From: Citrus sinensis
Taxonomy: Eukaryota; Streptophyta; Magnoliopsida; Sapindales; Rutaceae
Direction: 5' to 3'
Length of the DNA stretch: 64,000 bases
Assembly: GCF_022201045.2 (NCBI RefSeq)
Contig: NC_068559.1
Span: 1,922,001 to 1,986,000 of the forward strand
Both the position numbers and the translations under genes were made by a program. Below are positions 12,224 to 25,534 of this stretch, in pieces (within the stretch, counting starts at the first letter, position 1; each line of letters opens with the position of its first letter). The notes under the pieces were generated by a model. It made no database searches. It was not told the origin of the DNA and saw only the letters and a program-made list of their open reading frames with translations.

Positions 12224-14027
12224 TTCATTTTCATCCTGTCGCTTTCTCTTCTATTGCCACAGTTTCTTCTGTAATTAAGCAGCAGCCCATATTGCAATTT
12301 CTTGGTGTTTATCTAGAAAAAATCATATACCAATTGGTTTTTGGTATATCAATGTAGAATATTAGTTACATGTATGCAATTCTTTCAACTCATCATAGAA
12401 ACCTTAAAATTTCAGAATTCGATTGTCGGCATATCCTCCCGCCAGGTTCATATCCAATGTTGATTCACTTTTATAGTTGCCTAATTAGTGAATTTTGGTG
12501 GTAGTTGGCATTGGTATCAACTTTCCAAGATCGGAGCATCATCCAAAAATTCTTCTAATTTTTCCCTTTAAAGTATTTATTTGTTTACTAACGTGCTAGA
12601 TATGGTAAAGAGAAGTTTAGAAAGGTAAGTCCCTTTTCATGATTTTTCAAATAAAATAATTATATATTATTTTAATCAAAAAATTTTTCATCAAAATAAT
12701 AATTACTATAATATTTTCCTCCATCCAAGAATTATAAGATAAAATATTAATATAATATAAAATTAAAGGTTGACTTTTGAAATAAAATTTTTCAAATGAG
12801 ATAGTGTTTATTAAAGAAAGAGAAGCACTATCTTTTTTAAAGAATTTCATTTAAAGTGTTTTTTTAAACTTTTTTTTGTAAAATTTCATTTGAACAAACT
12901 TTTGGCGGTGATCTTAGCATGTCATTTAAGACTTATTCTTCTTATATTGTCTGACAATCTCAAAAGTTTTTGTAGAACTCCTGGATTTTGTTTTTACATA
13001 ATTTGTTATTCAAGCCATGGAATTATAGACCTTGAGTTTTAGCTTAATGGATTGGAGACCGAAATTGTTTTGCTTGATTACGAGCTTATGAATTCTTGAG
13101 ATTGATTTTTTATACGTGTTTAAATCTAAATATCATTTCCTTTAGTGAGTAATTCTTGTGAAAATGACTTTGTTCAAGAATTGATATGAGACCTTTGAGC
13201 ATGTTTTCCTGGCCTTCTGGATAAAGGAGATGTAATGAGAATCAATATGCTAACTAGTGTATGGTTCGGAAAGTAAGGAGGGCAGGGCGCTATTAGGTAA
13301 AAAAGTGAATAATGCCGGGATGGTTTCAGCTCGATAGTGAGGAGATCTTGAACTGAAACAATTTAAATTATAAGCTGTTATTGGAACTTGATGAATGGCA
13401 TAGCTTGTGAAAACTACTTTGGGATGCTATATAGTTTTCATATATTGAAAATTACTTAACTAAGCACTTGATCTTTGGTGTTCTTGAAGTGCTTTTAAAT
13501 TGAAATGATCTTTTATGGTAAAGAAAAGAAAAAATCAATAGCTTTATAGTTACCCATTGGGCTTGCTTTTCTGGTGCCTTTATAAAATGGGAGGTGCAGT
13601 GGATAGACTATGAGCAGCATGATAATGTCCTGTAAATCTTAGATGATGTTGTGTAGACATATATTTGGATTTTTTGTGCCAAATTCTAATATATGTTTTA
13701 CAAGTGTTATGTAGGAATGTAGTTAAATTGTAAGACCTTGGTGAAAATATACTGTTTATCATATGGTTTAGTTCTTTTGTTCACACTTCTATGGCTATAG
13801 GTCTGACACATAGCATGTGGACATTCTGCCCAATTTGACAGATACAATACTAGATATTCTACCTAATTACCTCAATCTAGTCATTTAATTAATAATATAC
13901 TCGACTAGCATGTTGTGTTGGTAGAAAAAGCATAAACTGCAATTGTTGGTAGACCTGCACATTGTGCATTTTTTGTGGAAAAAATATAACCTGAAATTAA
14001 TGATGGATTTGAAGTATTTTTTTTAAG
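12224..14027. other. Intergenic, 3' flank of HAD gene
   Basis: The first 150 or so bases are probably the HAD 3' UTR. The remainder is AT-rich and contains no supported gene, RNA or complete transposon. Confidence 0.4.
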
Positions 14028-14036
14028 GGATATTAT

Positions 14037-14540
14037 CATCCGTATACCTTATAAATGCATTGTTATCAAAAATATTATAACACTTTGAAGGTGTATCAAT
14101 CGTTCACCCTAAATTGACAAAAGTTATCTACCGACCATCAAACTGTTAGCTGCCGTTTGAAAGTTAATGGAATTATAGCAAATTGACGATTTTACCCTTG
14201 AAAAATATCACTTGTATACCCTTAAATTCTTTTATTATCACTTGTATACCCTTAAATTCTTTTATTATCACTTGTATACCTTTAAATTTTTTTATTATCA
14301 CTTGTATACCCTTAAATTCTTTTATTGTCATTTGTATACCCTTAAATTCTTTTATTATCACGTGTATCATATGAAAAGATCAAATTACCCCTCTGGCGTT
14401 ATCCTATTTAAACAGCAAGTAACGTTTTGGTGAACGGCAAATACATTTTGTCAACTTATGGTGGACGATTAATACACCCTCAAAGTGTTGTAGTATTTTT
14501 TATAACATAACATCTAAAGGTATAAGAATGATAATTTCCT
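14037..14540. mobile_element. Mutator-type MITE, copy 1
   Basis: The ends are inverse (gggatattatcatc at left; gataatttcct at right), and long inner arms are inverse as well: the GTGTATCAATCG... segment on the left pairs with CGATTAATACACC on the right. The 9 bases tttttttaa lie directly on both sides (14028-14036 and 14541-14549), a perfect 9-bp target duplication, which is the Mutator hallmark. No coding frame. A second copy lies at 16562-16956. This copy is longer because of a 30-bp tandem array inside. Confidence 0.88.
14207..14366. repeat. 30-bp minisatellite inside the MITE
   Basis: Five near-identical 30-base units built on TATCACTTGTATACCCTTAA, one per 30 bases from 14221 to 14370. 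The sibling MITE at 16562 has only about one and a half units at the matching place, so the array grew within this copy. Confidence 0.93.
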
Positions 14541-14804
14541 TTTTTTTAATATAATTGATCACATATGCTTACATACAAAGAATTATTTATACTTTATTTA
14601 AAGGTCACTACAACCAAATTACTCGATTGTAGTCGTATAATGAATACTTGAGCTGGTAGATCATATAATTTGTTTGACCAGTTTGGTATATATTATTATG
14701 CAAATTTTTAGTCGTATGTCTCATATATTTAAATTATCTTTGTGTTTTAGTAGATGGAACCAAAATTCAAGGAGTCTGATTGTTTCAAAGAAAAGATTTC
14801 TGAT

Positions 14805-14992
14805 AATCATCACTAGATGCAATTGAAGACATCAAACAAAATTAAGTTTTAAGCAATCATCATTAGAAGCAATTGAAGACATCAAACAGAACTAAGATTT
14901 TAATTGATTATCACTAGATGCAATTGAAGACATCAAATAAAACTAAGATTTTTAATTGGTCATCACTAGATGCAATTCAAGACATCAAAAAA
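14805..14992. repeat. Four-copy tandem repeat, period about 50-52
   Basis: Four diverged units each contain ATCA(C/T)TAGA(T/A)GCAATT(G/C)AAGACATCAAA, followed by an AT-rich spacer. No coding role seen. Confidence 0.85.
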
Positions 14993-15740
14993 AAATAATT
15001 TGAGGTGTAAAAGGGTGTTTTCAAGCATTCTTGCATCAGCTTTTTTTTTTTTTGTAATGTCAAAAGGTTAAAGTTTTCTACCTTTTTTTACTGGATATTA
15101 TTTAGTGGAGTGATATTAAACCATAAGGCATTGTGCTTTAGGATTGAAAAAACAAATTTTTGATTCTCAATGAAGAAGTTTGCTTTAGTAATTGCATTGC
15201 AATTGCAATATAACATACGAGTCTGATACTAGAAAATTTACAATGGTTATAAAATCATTTATGTAATCTTATATGGAAATTGTGCAACCATGTTCAATAA
15301 CATTGATTCAGATGATGATATGAAAATAGTTAAGCTTTCTATGTTATACATATAAATGGTAATGTATTACTTGGAAAGGACTAAGGACAACATAAACTAG
15401 TTTAATCAATATGTAAGGGAATGCTCTTCTTTCAAGATGGCAATTATGGTTGGTAACGTTTTTAGTTTGATATTTTTACTTTTTCAAAAAAAGGAAACAC
15501 AAAAAACTTGTTTTGTTAGCTATTTTTTCAAAAAATGGGCCAGTAATAGGAAACAAATAATTCTCGTTCTTCATTATTTGCAAAGAAAAGCAAAGAAGGC
15601 CATATTGGTATTTCTAAATGTGTTCTCTATTTGTTCACTGAGGGACCCATTAGTTTGACTAATGCATTAGTATAATAAATTAAATGGGCCCAACCACATT
15701 TGTTCAATAACACTATAACAATTATATTTAAAAAAATAAA

Positions 15741-18376
15741 GAGTTATGCTATTTAGACAACACCGCGACAGAGAGAAGATAGAAACGACAACACATGCTG
15801 CTGTTTCCTGTCCTCTCTCTCTCGTCCGTTATGGGCCCACAATAAGTTTTAAAAAATGAATATATAATAGTGCACATACGTGAATAAGTAAAAATTTATT
15901 TTCTGCTATTGGATAATGGTTTTAACATAATGATTAAAGTGGAAGGTCAGAACTCTATCTGCATCTCTTTTAGTTGTTTATCACATAACTGACACCTACA
16001 TTTCTAGCTCTGCATTTGCTCGATTTCAATAACATAAAAAAAAGCGGTCATAAGGAATAATGGAGAGAAGTTATATATGGATTTATTCAATAGCAGAAAA
16101 AAAAAGTGAAACAAAACCAGTGGCAATAGATATGCAAATAGAGGCTAGATTTGACTTTAAATTTTTTAAATTCTAATGATTGATTAATGATGAATTAATG
16201 GATTATAGTGCTCATGGCCCTGATGTGTTACATATCTGACCAATTGCAAACATAATGAGGTTTGTTGAAATCCAAAAACAAAAATCACTTGCCAAGCAAC
16301 TACTACTTTTTACCTATTCAGACTATATATATGTATGTATACGTGATGCTTTTATTTTTCCATGAAAGCGACGTTGCCCCACAAGTGGTTTTTATTACAA
16401 ATTAGCTGATGTGGGAAATGCAATTTGTTGTACTACTGAATCTATTAAATATCTATCTATAACTGGTTACAAAAATGTAAATCTTTGAACCTCAGTGGTT
16501 ATAAATATAGTTGCAATTTAAATAACACACAACACAAATGACAATAGAAATAATAATAATTGGGAAATTATCATTCATATACCCTATATTTGCTTTGTTA
16601 TAATAAATACTACAATACCTTGAGGGTGTATCAATCGTCCATCCTTAGTTGACAAAATGGATCAGCCGACCACCAAACCGTTAGTTGTCGTTTGAAAGTT
16701 AACAGAGTTACAGTGAATTAATGATTTTACCCTTAAAAATTATCACTTGTATACCCTTAAATTCTCTTTTTATCACTTGTATTATATAAAAAGACCAAAT
16801 TACCCTTCTAACGTCATCATACTTAAACGGCAACTAATGATTTGGTGGTTAGCTGATACATTTTGTCAATTTAGGGTGGACGATTGATACACCCTCAAAG
16901 TGTTGTAGTATTTTTTATAATGAAGTAAACTAAGGGTATACAAATGATAATTTCTCATAATAATTTTATTTACATATCGCAATTCAGCATAACAAATGGT
17001 ACAATCTCTTCATTTATGCAAAATATATATTGCAATCATTATTCCTAAAATACAACATACAATGGATAAAATAAGCAAAATACTACAATCATTTATGGCT
17101 ATATCAAATTGTATATCTTTGTCACATGTAGGCACTTTAGTTTGCACCCCACTTTTCGCATGTTTCCACGATACATTTTGTAGTTTCTACCATATTAGAT
17201 GTCTTTGGCAATTTTTCAGACATGCCCTTGTACTCATTGATAAGCATTACCTTTGAATCCATTTACCTGCTTCTGGTATTCAGGCTAGGAATCATATATG
17301 TCTTACTTTCGTCCTTTGAAAACAACATAATAAGTTTGAGTAGGCATTTTGTTTCTATATTGAAAAAAATTCAAATCAAATAATACACAACAACCCAAAA
17401 TAGACATGTTAATTGATTTTTTCACAATCTAGTACATCAAATTGATATCATAAGCGCAAATTGATATTTGCATTCCTAATCATAAAGTATTGCATCAGCA
17501 CAAAAATGTAACAGTCTTGAAACACTACAATATATAGTATCCACTCGAAATACAGGATCATGAACTATGTCTTAATCCTACAAGTGGGATAAATATTAGC
17601 AATTAAGACCTTAATGTGCCAAAATCGGGAACTACAGCTTAATCTTGTTGTATCTATAAATCTATTTAAGGTTCAAAAGTTATATCTAAGAATTTGATTG
17701 TAATCCTAGCACTATTCCCATCCAAATAAACACAACAGTAAGCAAAAACGGTAAAAGAATATTAAATTCAATTAACTACGAATATTAAACAAAATCAAAC
17801 AAATATTAAACAAAATTAAATCTGTAAGGTTAATTGGAATTTAATATTAAACACAATTTAATTTGAGTTTTAATCAAATTTAATTAAATACAATATTAAA
17901 CAAAATCAAACAAATTAACGAACAAAAACAATTCCTTTATGGAAGGAAAGTGAGAGGGAGAGAGTGTATGAGTGAGAGGTGACGACAAAAGAAATTTGCA
18001 AAAGAAAGTCTGCAAAATTCGTAGATTTGTTGGCTCTGTGCTGCATCGACGGCAAAGGAAAATCTGCAAGGTTAGTTGGCGAAGTCACGGTAGAGAAGAG
18101 ATAAGGTTGGTTAGCCAGTTCTGTGATGGTAGAGAAGATATAAAAAAATCGCAAAACTGATTTTGTGAAAGATAATTAAAGATAAGGTAGAAAAGGTTGA
18201 GAAGAGATAATGTTTGTTTTGATATCCTTCTCGAGCTTCTCTTTTGTTTTTTATTAATATTTACTTTTTTAAAAGTAATTGTGGGCCCATGAAGATGAAA
18301 TGATAAGTGAATAAAACGGCAGCAAGTGGTTGTCATTTCTATCTTTTCTCTGTCGTCATTGTGTTCACTTATCATT
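15741..18376. mobile_element. 2.6-kb structure bounded by inverted repeats
   Basis: The left arm (about 15741-15845) and right arm (about 18262-18376) are inverse copies about 100 bp long. Shared words include GATAGAAACGACAAC against GATAGAAATGACAAC, GACAGAGAGAAG against GACAGAGAAAAG, and GTGGGCCCAT against ATGGGCCCAC. This looks like an old TIR transposon, with the Mutator-type MITE at 16562 nested inside. I could not find a convincing target duplication, and the interior holds no transposase frame, so two unrelated insertions of one family in opposite orientation are the alternative. Confidence 0.5.
16562..16956. mobile_element. Mutator-type MITE, copy 2
   Basis: It begins gggaaattatcatt and ends aatgataatttctc, with the same inner inverted arms as the copy at 14037-14540. 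The 9 bases ataataatt flank it exactly (16553-16561 and 16957-16965). 395 bp, no coding frame. Confidence 0.9.
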
Positions 18377-21300
18377 TTCCTTTTATAAATGATTTGATAA
18401 ATATTCGAGTAGCAATCGTATTGGTTTACAATTTATGCACAAAATGAAATAAATAAATGTTTCTTAAAATTATAGCTTATGCATGTATTTATATATTTTG
18501 TAAATTATTTAAATGACTATAATGTAAGTATAAATGATACATCATAATATACTAATTTAATAAACATTTAATGATATAAAAACATAAAAATAATATATAA
18601 TGTATATTATATTATTATTGTGTTATTTTAGTATATTCAGCCAAAAATAATACCTATAACAATAAAAGACCACTTTTTAAAAATATAATCTTATCATCAA
18701 GTCAATAACTCACAACAATAATACATATTTTTAAAATAAATATTAAACAATTCTCTTATTCTCTTACATTTTATTCATACTTTTAAACAAACAATCAAAT
18801 ATATTTTCATTTTTTTATTTTTAGATACTGTGAAAACAAGCTACCAACACATGTTTTTATTTTCACTAAACATTAGTCATTTCTATACTATAAAACAAAA
18901 AACAAAAATACCATTCAAAAATAACACCAAACACACCCTACGAGTTTGAAATATATGTTCAGATCGTGTAGATCAGTAGCTATTATTGTCCTAATGAAAT
19001 CATCATCTAAACAAATTAATGTTCACATTTTCCAAATTCAGCTTATTCCTATCATTAGGCTGCATATCAATAACAATTTTAGACAGTAATTGATATCTAA
19101 TAACAAAGTTATTTAGGCTTAAAACTTCACCTCCAACATATGGCTCTGTAGATTCTTGTGGATAACCATGTGGCCTAAAGCTAAGGTAAGTCATAAACAT
19201 TAATAGGTGTCGCCAATTTCTATTTTTGCTTATAGGTAATGAAAATAGGGATCTTTAACTCAACTCTAGTACTTGTTTTTTTTTTTTAAAACAATCTACA
19301 TCATCATTTGTCATAACTAGAACATGCTACATTAGATCGTATGCTTTAAGCGTGAACTCCATTTTGACATCAAATTTAGAAAGAGAAATTGGCATAACCT
19401 AAGATATTCTTTCCATCAATTGTACGTACATTGTATAACGTGACACTATAATTCCTCTTGCTTCTATATCACTAAATCTATAATGGTGGTTTTACTCAAT
19501 CCATTCACCACGAAACATAATAAACACATGTACTAAAATCATTTTCTATAATAATACAACACATAATTATTATAATAAATGCAAAAAAGCAAATCACATA
19601 AGGCATATAATAGCTTGTTGGAACATTCAACCCATTTACAAGAAAACAATCACATAAATAGGCAAAAGATGTATTGCTTTTTCAAATTAAGTTAATCTAG
19701 TCTAATTTACCATATCTAATGAAAATAATATATGGAATGCATTATTGTGATGCTAAGCTATCATAACAACTAGAACATTGTACCCACTTATATGATTGAA
19801 GTTGAGTAAATTCATATATACATGTCTGTAATTGAGTAAAATGGGTGCAGTATAAAATCTTTTTCTTTCAAAATTTTGAGAATAAAATGAGATTTCAATA
19901 AATATAGTTAGAAAATTTGTTGCATGTTGTTATATGATGTAAATATGATGAAAATGTATGTTGTTTTATTGTTCAGTATAAAATAAATAAAGCCTTAAAA
20001 ACAATATAATGTGAATGAGATGCAATAAAATGCATAAAATAAATGTGGAAGTTCAAAATATCTTGTTAGTTGGATGAATAATGCCTCTAGTTGTAAACCA
20101 AAATCTCAACACATTGGTGGTTCGTGAGTGATTTCAAGAGAAAGTTTTAGTGTGATTTTTGTTGAGTGAGAAAGTGAAATGATGTGAATGAGGAAAACTC
20201 TAGTATTGATCTCATTTTTCTCTTTTAAAGATATCTTAATCTATACGCAACCCAAAAATATATATGTATATAATTTTCAAGAATGGAGTATAAGTAGATA
20301 AATACCTATGTTTTCAGTTGTATTTAATTAGTATTTTTCACTTGATTTTTTTTAAAACCTTTTGTTGCAGAAGATGGGACAAAAGCATTTATCACTTTTT
20401 ATTATCCAACCATTATATCTCCTAAGTTTCATAAATAACTCTGTTTTCTTCATACCTAAACATCTTGTCTAGTATGTATGGCATCCTTAAATCTAATCTG
20501 ATTATTTGTAAAGTTTACAATAGCATTATGTACAATGTCGACCCAAAGAACCAAATCAATCGAGTTGGAACTACCAACTAGAAAAGTGGAAGATATTGGT
20601 CATATTTCCAAAGATAGATTTATAAGAAGGAAACGACTGCATCTTCCAACAAATAAAATTGTTGTCAAGAGAAATTTGGTTTTACAAATAATGAAATTGT
20701 TGTCTTCATGTTTATGCTCTTGTCAGTTTATATTAACTTTATGTAGTTTGTCAGGTAAACAAGACAATGCTCATATCTGAATCTCTGATTGTGTGAATAC
20801 AAATTAGAACTGCGACTTTGTAAACCTATTTAATTAATGTTTAATTGCTTTTTTTAGAAGAACATTGTCATGCTTAAACTTTTATCTATCACAAACGAAG
20901 TCAATTTGACAAATCCTTGACATGTAGACCACGCGTACGCCATGTTTCCATGAGGATTAGTTGCAAAATAATAGATTTGTACTAGAAATAATAAATTAAT
21001 TACATCATTTAGCAAGCCTTATTTCTTGATAAACATTGAAAGAATAAGCAAGAACATGAAATAGACCAATGGTTAAAAGACAATATCATAACAATAACAC
21101 ATGAAACCATTAGTGTCATTAGAGAGCAAGCTACAAATAGAATTAATCCAAGGAAAGATTGTCTTTAAATCTAAGAAAAATAACTCAATTCCACATATAT
21201 TAGGAAGTACCACATTAATGTATTTTCATACACTCGATACTACATACCTGACTAAAAACCAAAGAAAATGGTGTTCAAAGAAACGTTCAAAAGATGTCTA

Positions 21301-22600
21301 ACACAATCAAATAGACAAGAAAATCAAATATTTTCATTCACCCACTCAGATGTTGCAGCTCTAGCTTTGAACATAATAAATCTCCTACCAATAATTGGAC
21401 ACTTGAGATGACCAATAATCATATTGGAAAAGAAAAGTTGTCATGAACCAGCATTTCTTGTAAGTGTTTTAACACGTATTTTATTCAACTAATATGTAAA
21501 CATGCATTTTCAATAGGTTCTTGAGTTTGTAGGCAAAACGGAAGCAAGTTTGAATATATATCTCAAGTCATCATCTATTTTATAGATGGGTTATTAAATG
21601 GCTGCATGCCTTGAGCTATGGACAAAGTAAAACGTTGTTTATTAATATTCCATATCATTCCATCATTTCTTAATAAAACGTTGTATAATGAGTTGTGCAA
21701 AATTTGAAAAAAATGTAATTGACATATTGTATATTAAAACTTAAAATAACTTACATGTAGGATGTTTATAAGATTACTGATAGTCGTACAATTTTTATTT
21801 TAAAGTAAGAATTGTAGGACATAAAAACAAATTATAACCAAATCGTACAAAATACTTTAATAACATCGGTATTTCATATATAGTTTTTTAGATCATTGAT
21901 GATCATTAAGATTTTACTCGAGAGTGAATGTTGTATGATGTGGCGTATGATGTTTTAGTACATAACCTATAAGTCGTATACAGATTCGCATGAAGAGAAT
22001 TGTTGTCTTATTGGTACTTATTGCAATGCACGTGTGAACAGAATCAAACTGAAATATACATAGAGTATATAAAGTAAGGTCATTGAGATTGTAGACGAGA
22101 AATTTTTTTCATATAGCCACTTTCAAAAACTCATTATCACAACTAGCCATAGAATAAAGATTTTTCAATATTAATCACATACACTTGATCTAAACCAAAT
22201 TACCCTTTCCCAAAGCTACTCTCTCATTTCACGTCAACAACTAAACACAAACCATTTCACCTCAACAACTAAACACAAACTACACAAAACTCCTCCCATT
22301 TCACTTCTCAAACTCCCTCCAACAACTAAACAAAAAACTACTCCCATTTTATATGCATCAAACAACAATTGTTACCTAACACTGAAGACAAAATCAATCA
22401 ACAAAAAAAAACTGAAGAAAGAATTAAGAATAGTGTTTTAAAAATTTATATTGTAAGATTAAGTGAATTTTATATATTGGCTTTGTAAATATTTTTAGAA
22501 ACAAGTATCTTTGTTAATTTTTATTACAATGTGCATAGATATTTGCTTGTGTGAATCCAAAAATTAGGAAAAATGTGGTAAATTTTGTGCTTCTATGATA
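18377..22600. other. Gene-poor AT-rich block
   Basis: No supported gene in 4.2 kb. Short open frames (for example 20535-20780) lack recognisable domains and coding-like composition. I see no complete transposon ends here. Confidence 0.4.
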
Positions 22601-25500
22601 TTGTAAATGAAATCTAGATCCCGGGCAATAGCTAGCATTGCCAGAAATCTGAATAACCCCCCAAGGGCGATACAACCATCACCCGCACTTCTTACAGGCG
22701 AAGTGCGAGTAAAGGATGCCATTGTCCCACACTTACTCACAGGTGATGGCAGGCGATAGTCTCCATCAATCCGATGATGACATCTATCGTCCAAATGTGA
22801 GGCACCTTATGTAATTATATTTTTAATGTTAATTGTTTGTAGTTAATTATATTTTTAAAGAAATAAAATTGTTGTTTCAGCATTCTAATTATTTTTATCT
22901 TAATTTGCTTTAGGCTTAATGGAAGCAACAATTATGCTTAAAATGTGTTATGATAAACCATGGGAAACTTATGCTAATAGTCGTAAAGAATGCAAGAATG
23001 GAAACGTTAAAACATTTTTACTTTAAAATGATGCAACTTTTGAACAATTTATTGCTACGGTATATCTAGGCTAAAGTTAAGTTTAGACAAATATTCTTTA
23101 ATAATGAAAACAGTTTGGGGTATAAATTGTCATATACAACCCATTGTTTATTTACCTATGGACATACTAAATGATGAAATAGTACATGTTATTATACGTA
23201 TAAACTCTAATCCAATAAATTATGGTTAGACTCTTATTTTTGCAACTGTATTGCCTAAAGTTACAATCAAAGCTCCTTTGATGCTGTCAATCCAATCGTC
23301 AGCCTTTGAGTACACAATTGGCTATGAATCAACACCAAATTATGGTAATGACTACTTCCCCAATACTGAAGAACAAAGGCTTCCAATTATAGAAAGCTAC
23401 TCTCCATTTCATGATTGTGATGACATAAATTACAATCGTGTATTAGATGATATATAAGTAATGCCTCAGCTTTGGGAAGATGATGATCTACATCAAAGTC
23501 AACCCACTACCTCTAGGTCACGTAGCAGACGTCAACCCCCAGTACTAACTGTCATTAACCAGCTACAATTAGAGGTTTCAGTTATGTCATCAAATTAGGT
23601 AGCTTCATATACATTTATAGTTGGAGGTTGTAATTCAAGTAATAATTAGACCATCATTTTGCATGTTTTATCTCATCAAATCTGGTCTTGACCTCTTCAA
23701 ACATCTTTCGATCTTTAACCATTTCCATCTTGATTTTAGCAACATCAACCTCAAGCTTGTTCTATTTATAGATAACGTAATCATATCGATTCTTCGACCT
23801 TGAAGAAAAAGAAATTAACTCTAATGGAAAATTTCTCAATTATTTATGACTCTAGATTGAATGTAAAGTACTAAACAAATCTAACCTCGAGGATATCCAA
23901 GTCCTCTGGTTCGTAAAAACTTTTGGATGGGTCATGTAGCCTAAAGTCATTTACAGGTGATTGATGGTGGTCATCTGAAGGCAATGTAATGTGATTACCT
24001 TTTTCCTTTTCTAAAAATTACTTAAACTCAACAAAGTAATTTATAGTTTTCAGTTTAACAAAATACATTGCAAGTAGTCAATTTATATTGTAAAATCTTC
24101 TCGTCTCATACCCAAGTCGAAATCGTAGTGCAATATCTCTTTATAGATTGGTAATATGGTTCTTTGTTCTTTTTACCAGTCTTTTTCAAAACTGCTTCGA
24201 CTTTATATGTGAGAGCAGCTGAAAAAATTAAGGTTGCATAATTATAGCCAATATACATGCTTTGTCTACACTTACAATAGGTGCTCTAAATTTTTCTAAT
24301 AGTTTGAGACTGTCCATTTATGGATTCAAGGACGATTCACTTTTATTAGGGTGATATACTTTAATGTGATTCCTCTAATTGCTTAAAGAATATAGGCTTA
24401 CATGAAAAAAAAACATAAAACACTATATTATATTTATGTATAAATACTTGTAATTATATTTTATGCACCTACACGCCATAACAAAAGCCATAGAAATTAT
24501 AAGTCTCCTGGATGTGTTTCTTATTGGTATTTTTCTTAAATTTTTCAGTTTTCCCATTCAATGAAGTATTTATTCGATCAAAAACAATATTCCACAAATA
24601 TATTCCCTAAGAAACATTGTTAAAATATTCCGAATCTGCGACGACATACAATATAAATTTATGAATTGACCTCCCATTGGGTCTCATACACAAAACTTTT
24701 TCTGCAAAGTAGAACAAGCTAATTCTCAATACTTCATTATCATTGATTTTAGTGAAATCAAAAGATTCAAACCTTGTACCTAAGTCTTAAACTAAAATTC
24801 ATCATTGTCGTCAAAATAAACATCACGTACTCACCAACTACAGTCTATTTAAGTCCTATTGTAAGGCACCATTCTCAAATCGAGAAATGTAACAACTCAT
24901 CACCAGTACGAAACCACATTTGATATTTGGCAACTTCTTGTACTACTTGTTTATGCAAGACAAACAAAAAAAAAAATCATTTGGGCCAGTGTGAGAAAAT
25001 GGGCAAGTGATGGCAGCATCGCCCGCAACTTAGGCGGACGATGGTACCCATCTCCCGCACACCACCGACAACCAACATTAAAAAAAACAAAAATTTATGA
25101 ATAAGTGTAAAATTCATATTAATAAGTACTTTTGCTTAAAGAGTGTACAACTAGAAATTACCTCAACAAATTTATTGAGATAATTGAAAAAAATTATTAG
25201 ACATTATAACAAACACCTAATGTGTCATATTTTGCAAACATTAATCTTAAGAAACTTTTGAATTGTTCATGCCAATACATATCCTAATGTACTTTTCTAT
25301 CAATAATAACCCACCAATCAATTAAAAATTATTGTGAATAATGTAAGAGGGTTGTACCTTTGAGTCAAAGTCAATCGTCACATTGTCAACAATGCATAAC
25401 GTTTTGATGATGGAGGCTGTGATAATAAGGACTAAGATGGTGAGATTGTGATGATGGGGTTGTGTAAAGAAGTTTATGAGATGACGGATGATGATGGGCA
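22600..25500. mobile_element. Degenerate transposon-like coding debris
   Basis: The block contains interrupted reading frames on both strands and two GC-richer islands (about 22615-22800 and 24985-25075) that share words such as GTGATGGCAG and CCCGCAC. On the minus strand around 24890-24960 a frame reads QEVAKYQMWFRTGDELLHFS, which recalls the DUF1985 domain found with Ulp1-like proteases carried by some Mutator-like elements. On the plus strand 23251-23457 is an open stretch rich in acidic and aromatic residues that I cannot assign. Stops and frame changes are frequent, so nothing here looks active. Family assignment is tentative. Confidence 0.35.
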
Positions 25501-25534
25501 ATGATAGAATTTAGGTGATTTGGGCGATTTGGAC

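Noticed and set aside
20535..20780. 81-codon frame in the gene-poor block
   Set aside because: No similarity that I recognise and no neighbouring exon structure.
22564..22794. Minus-strand 76-codon frame rich in Arg
   Set aside because: It falls in a GC-rich repeat island with related words at 24985-25075; no known domain.
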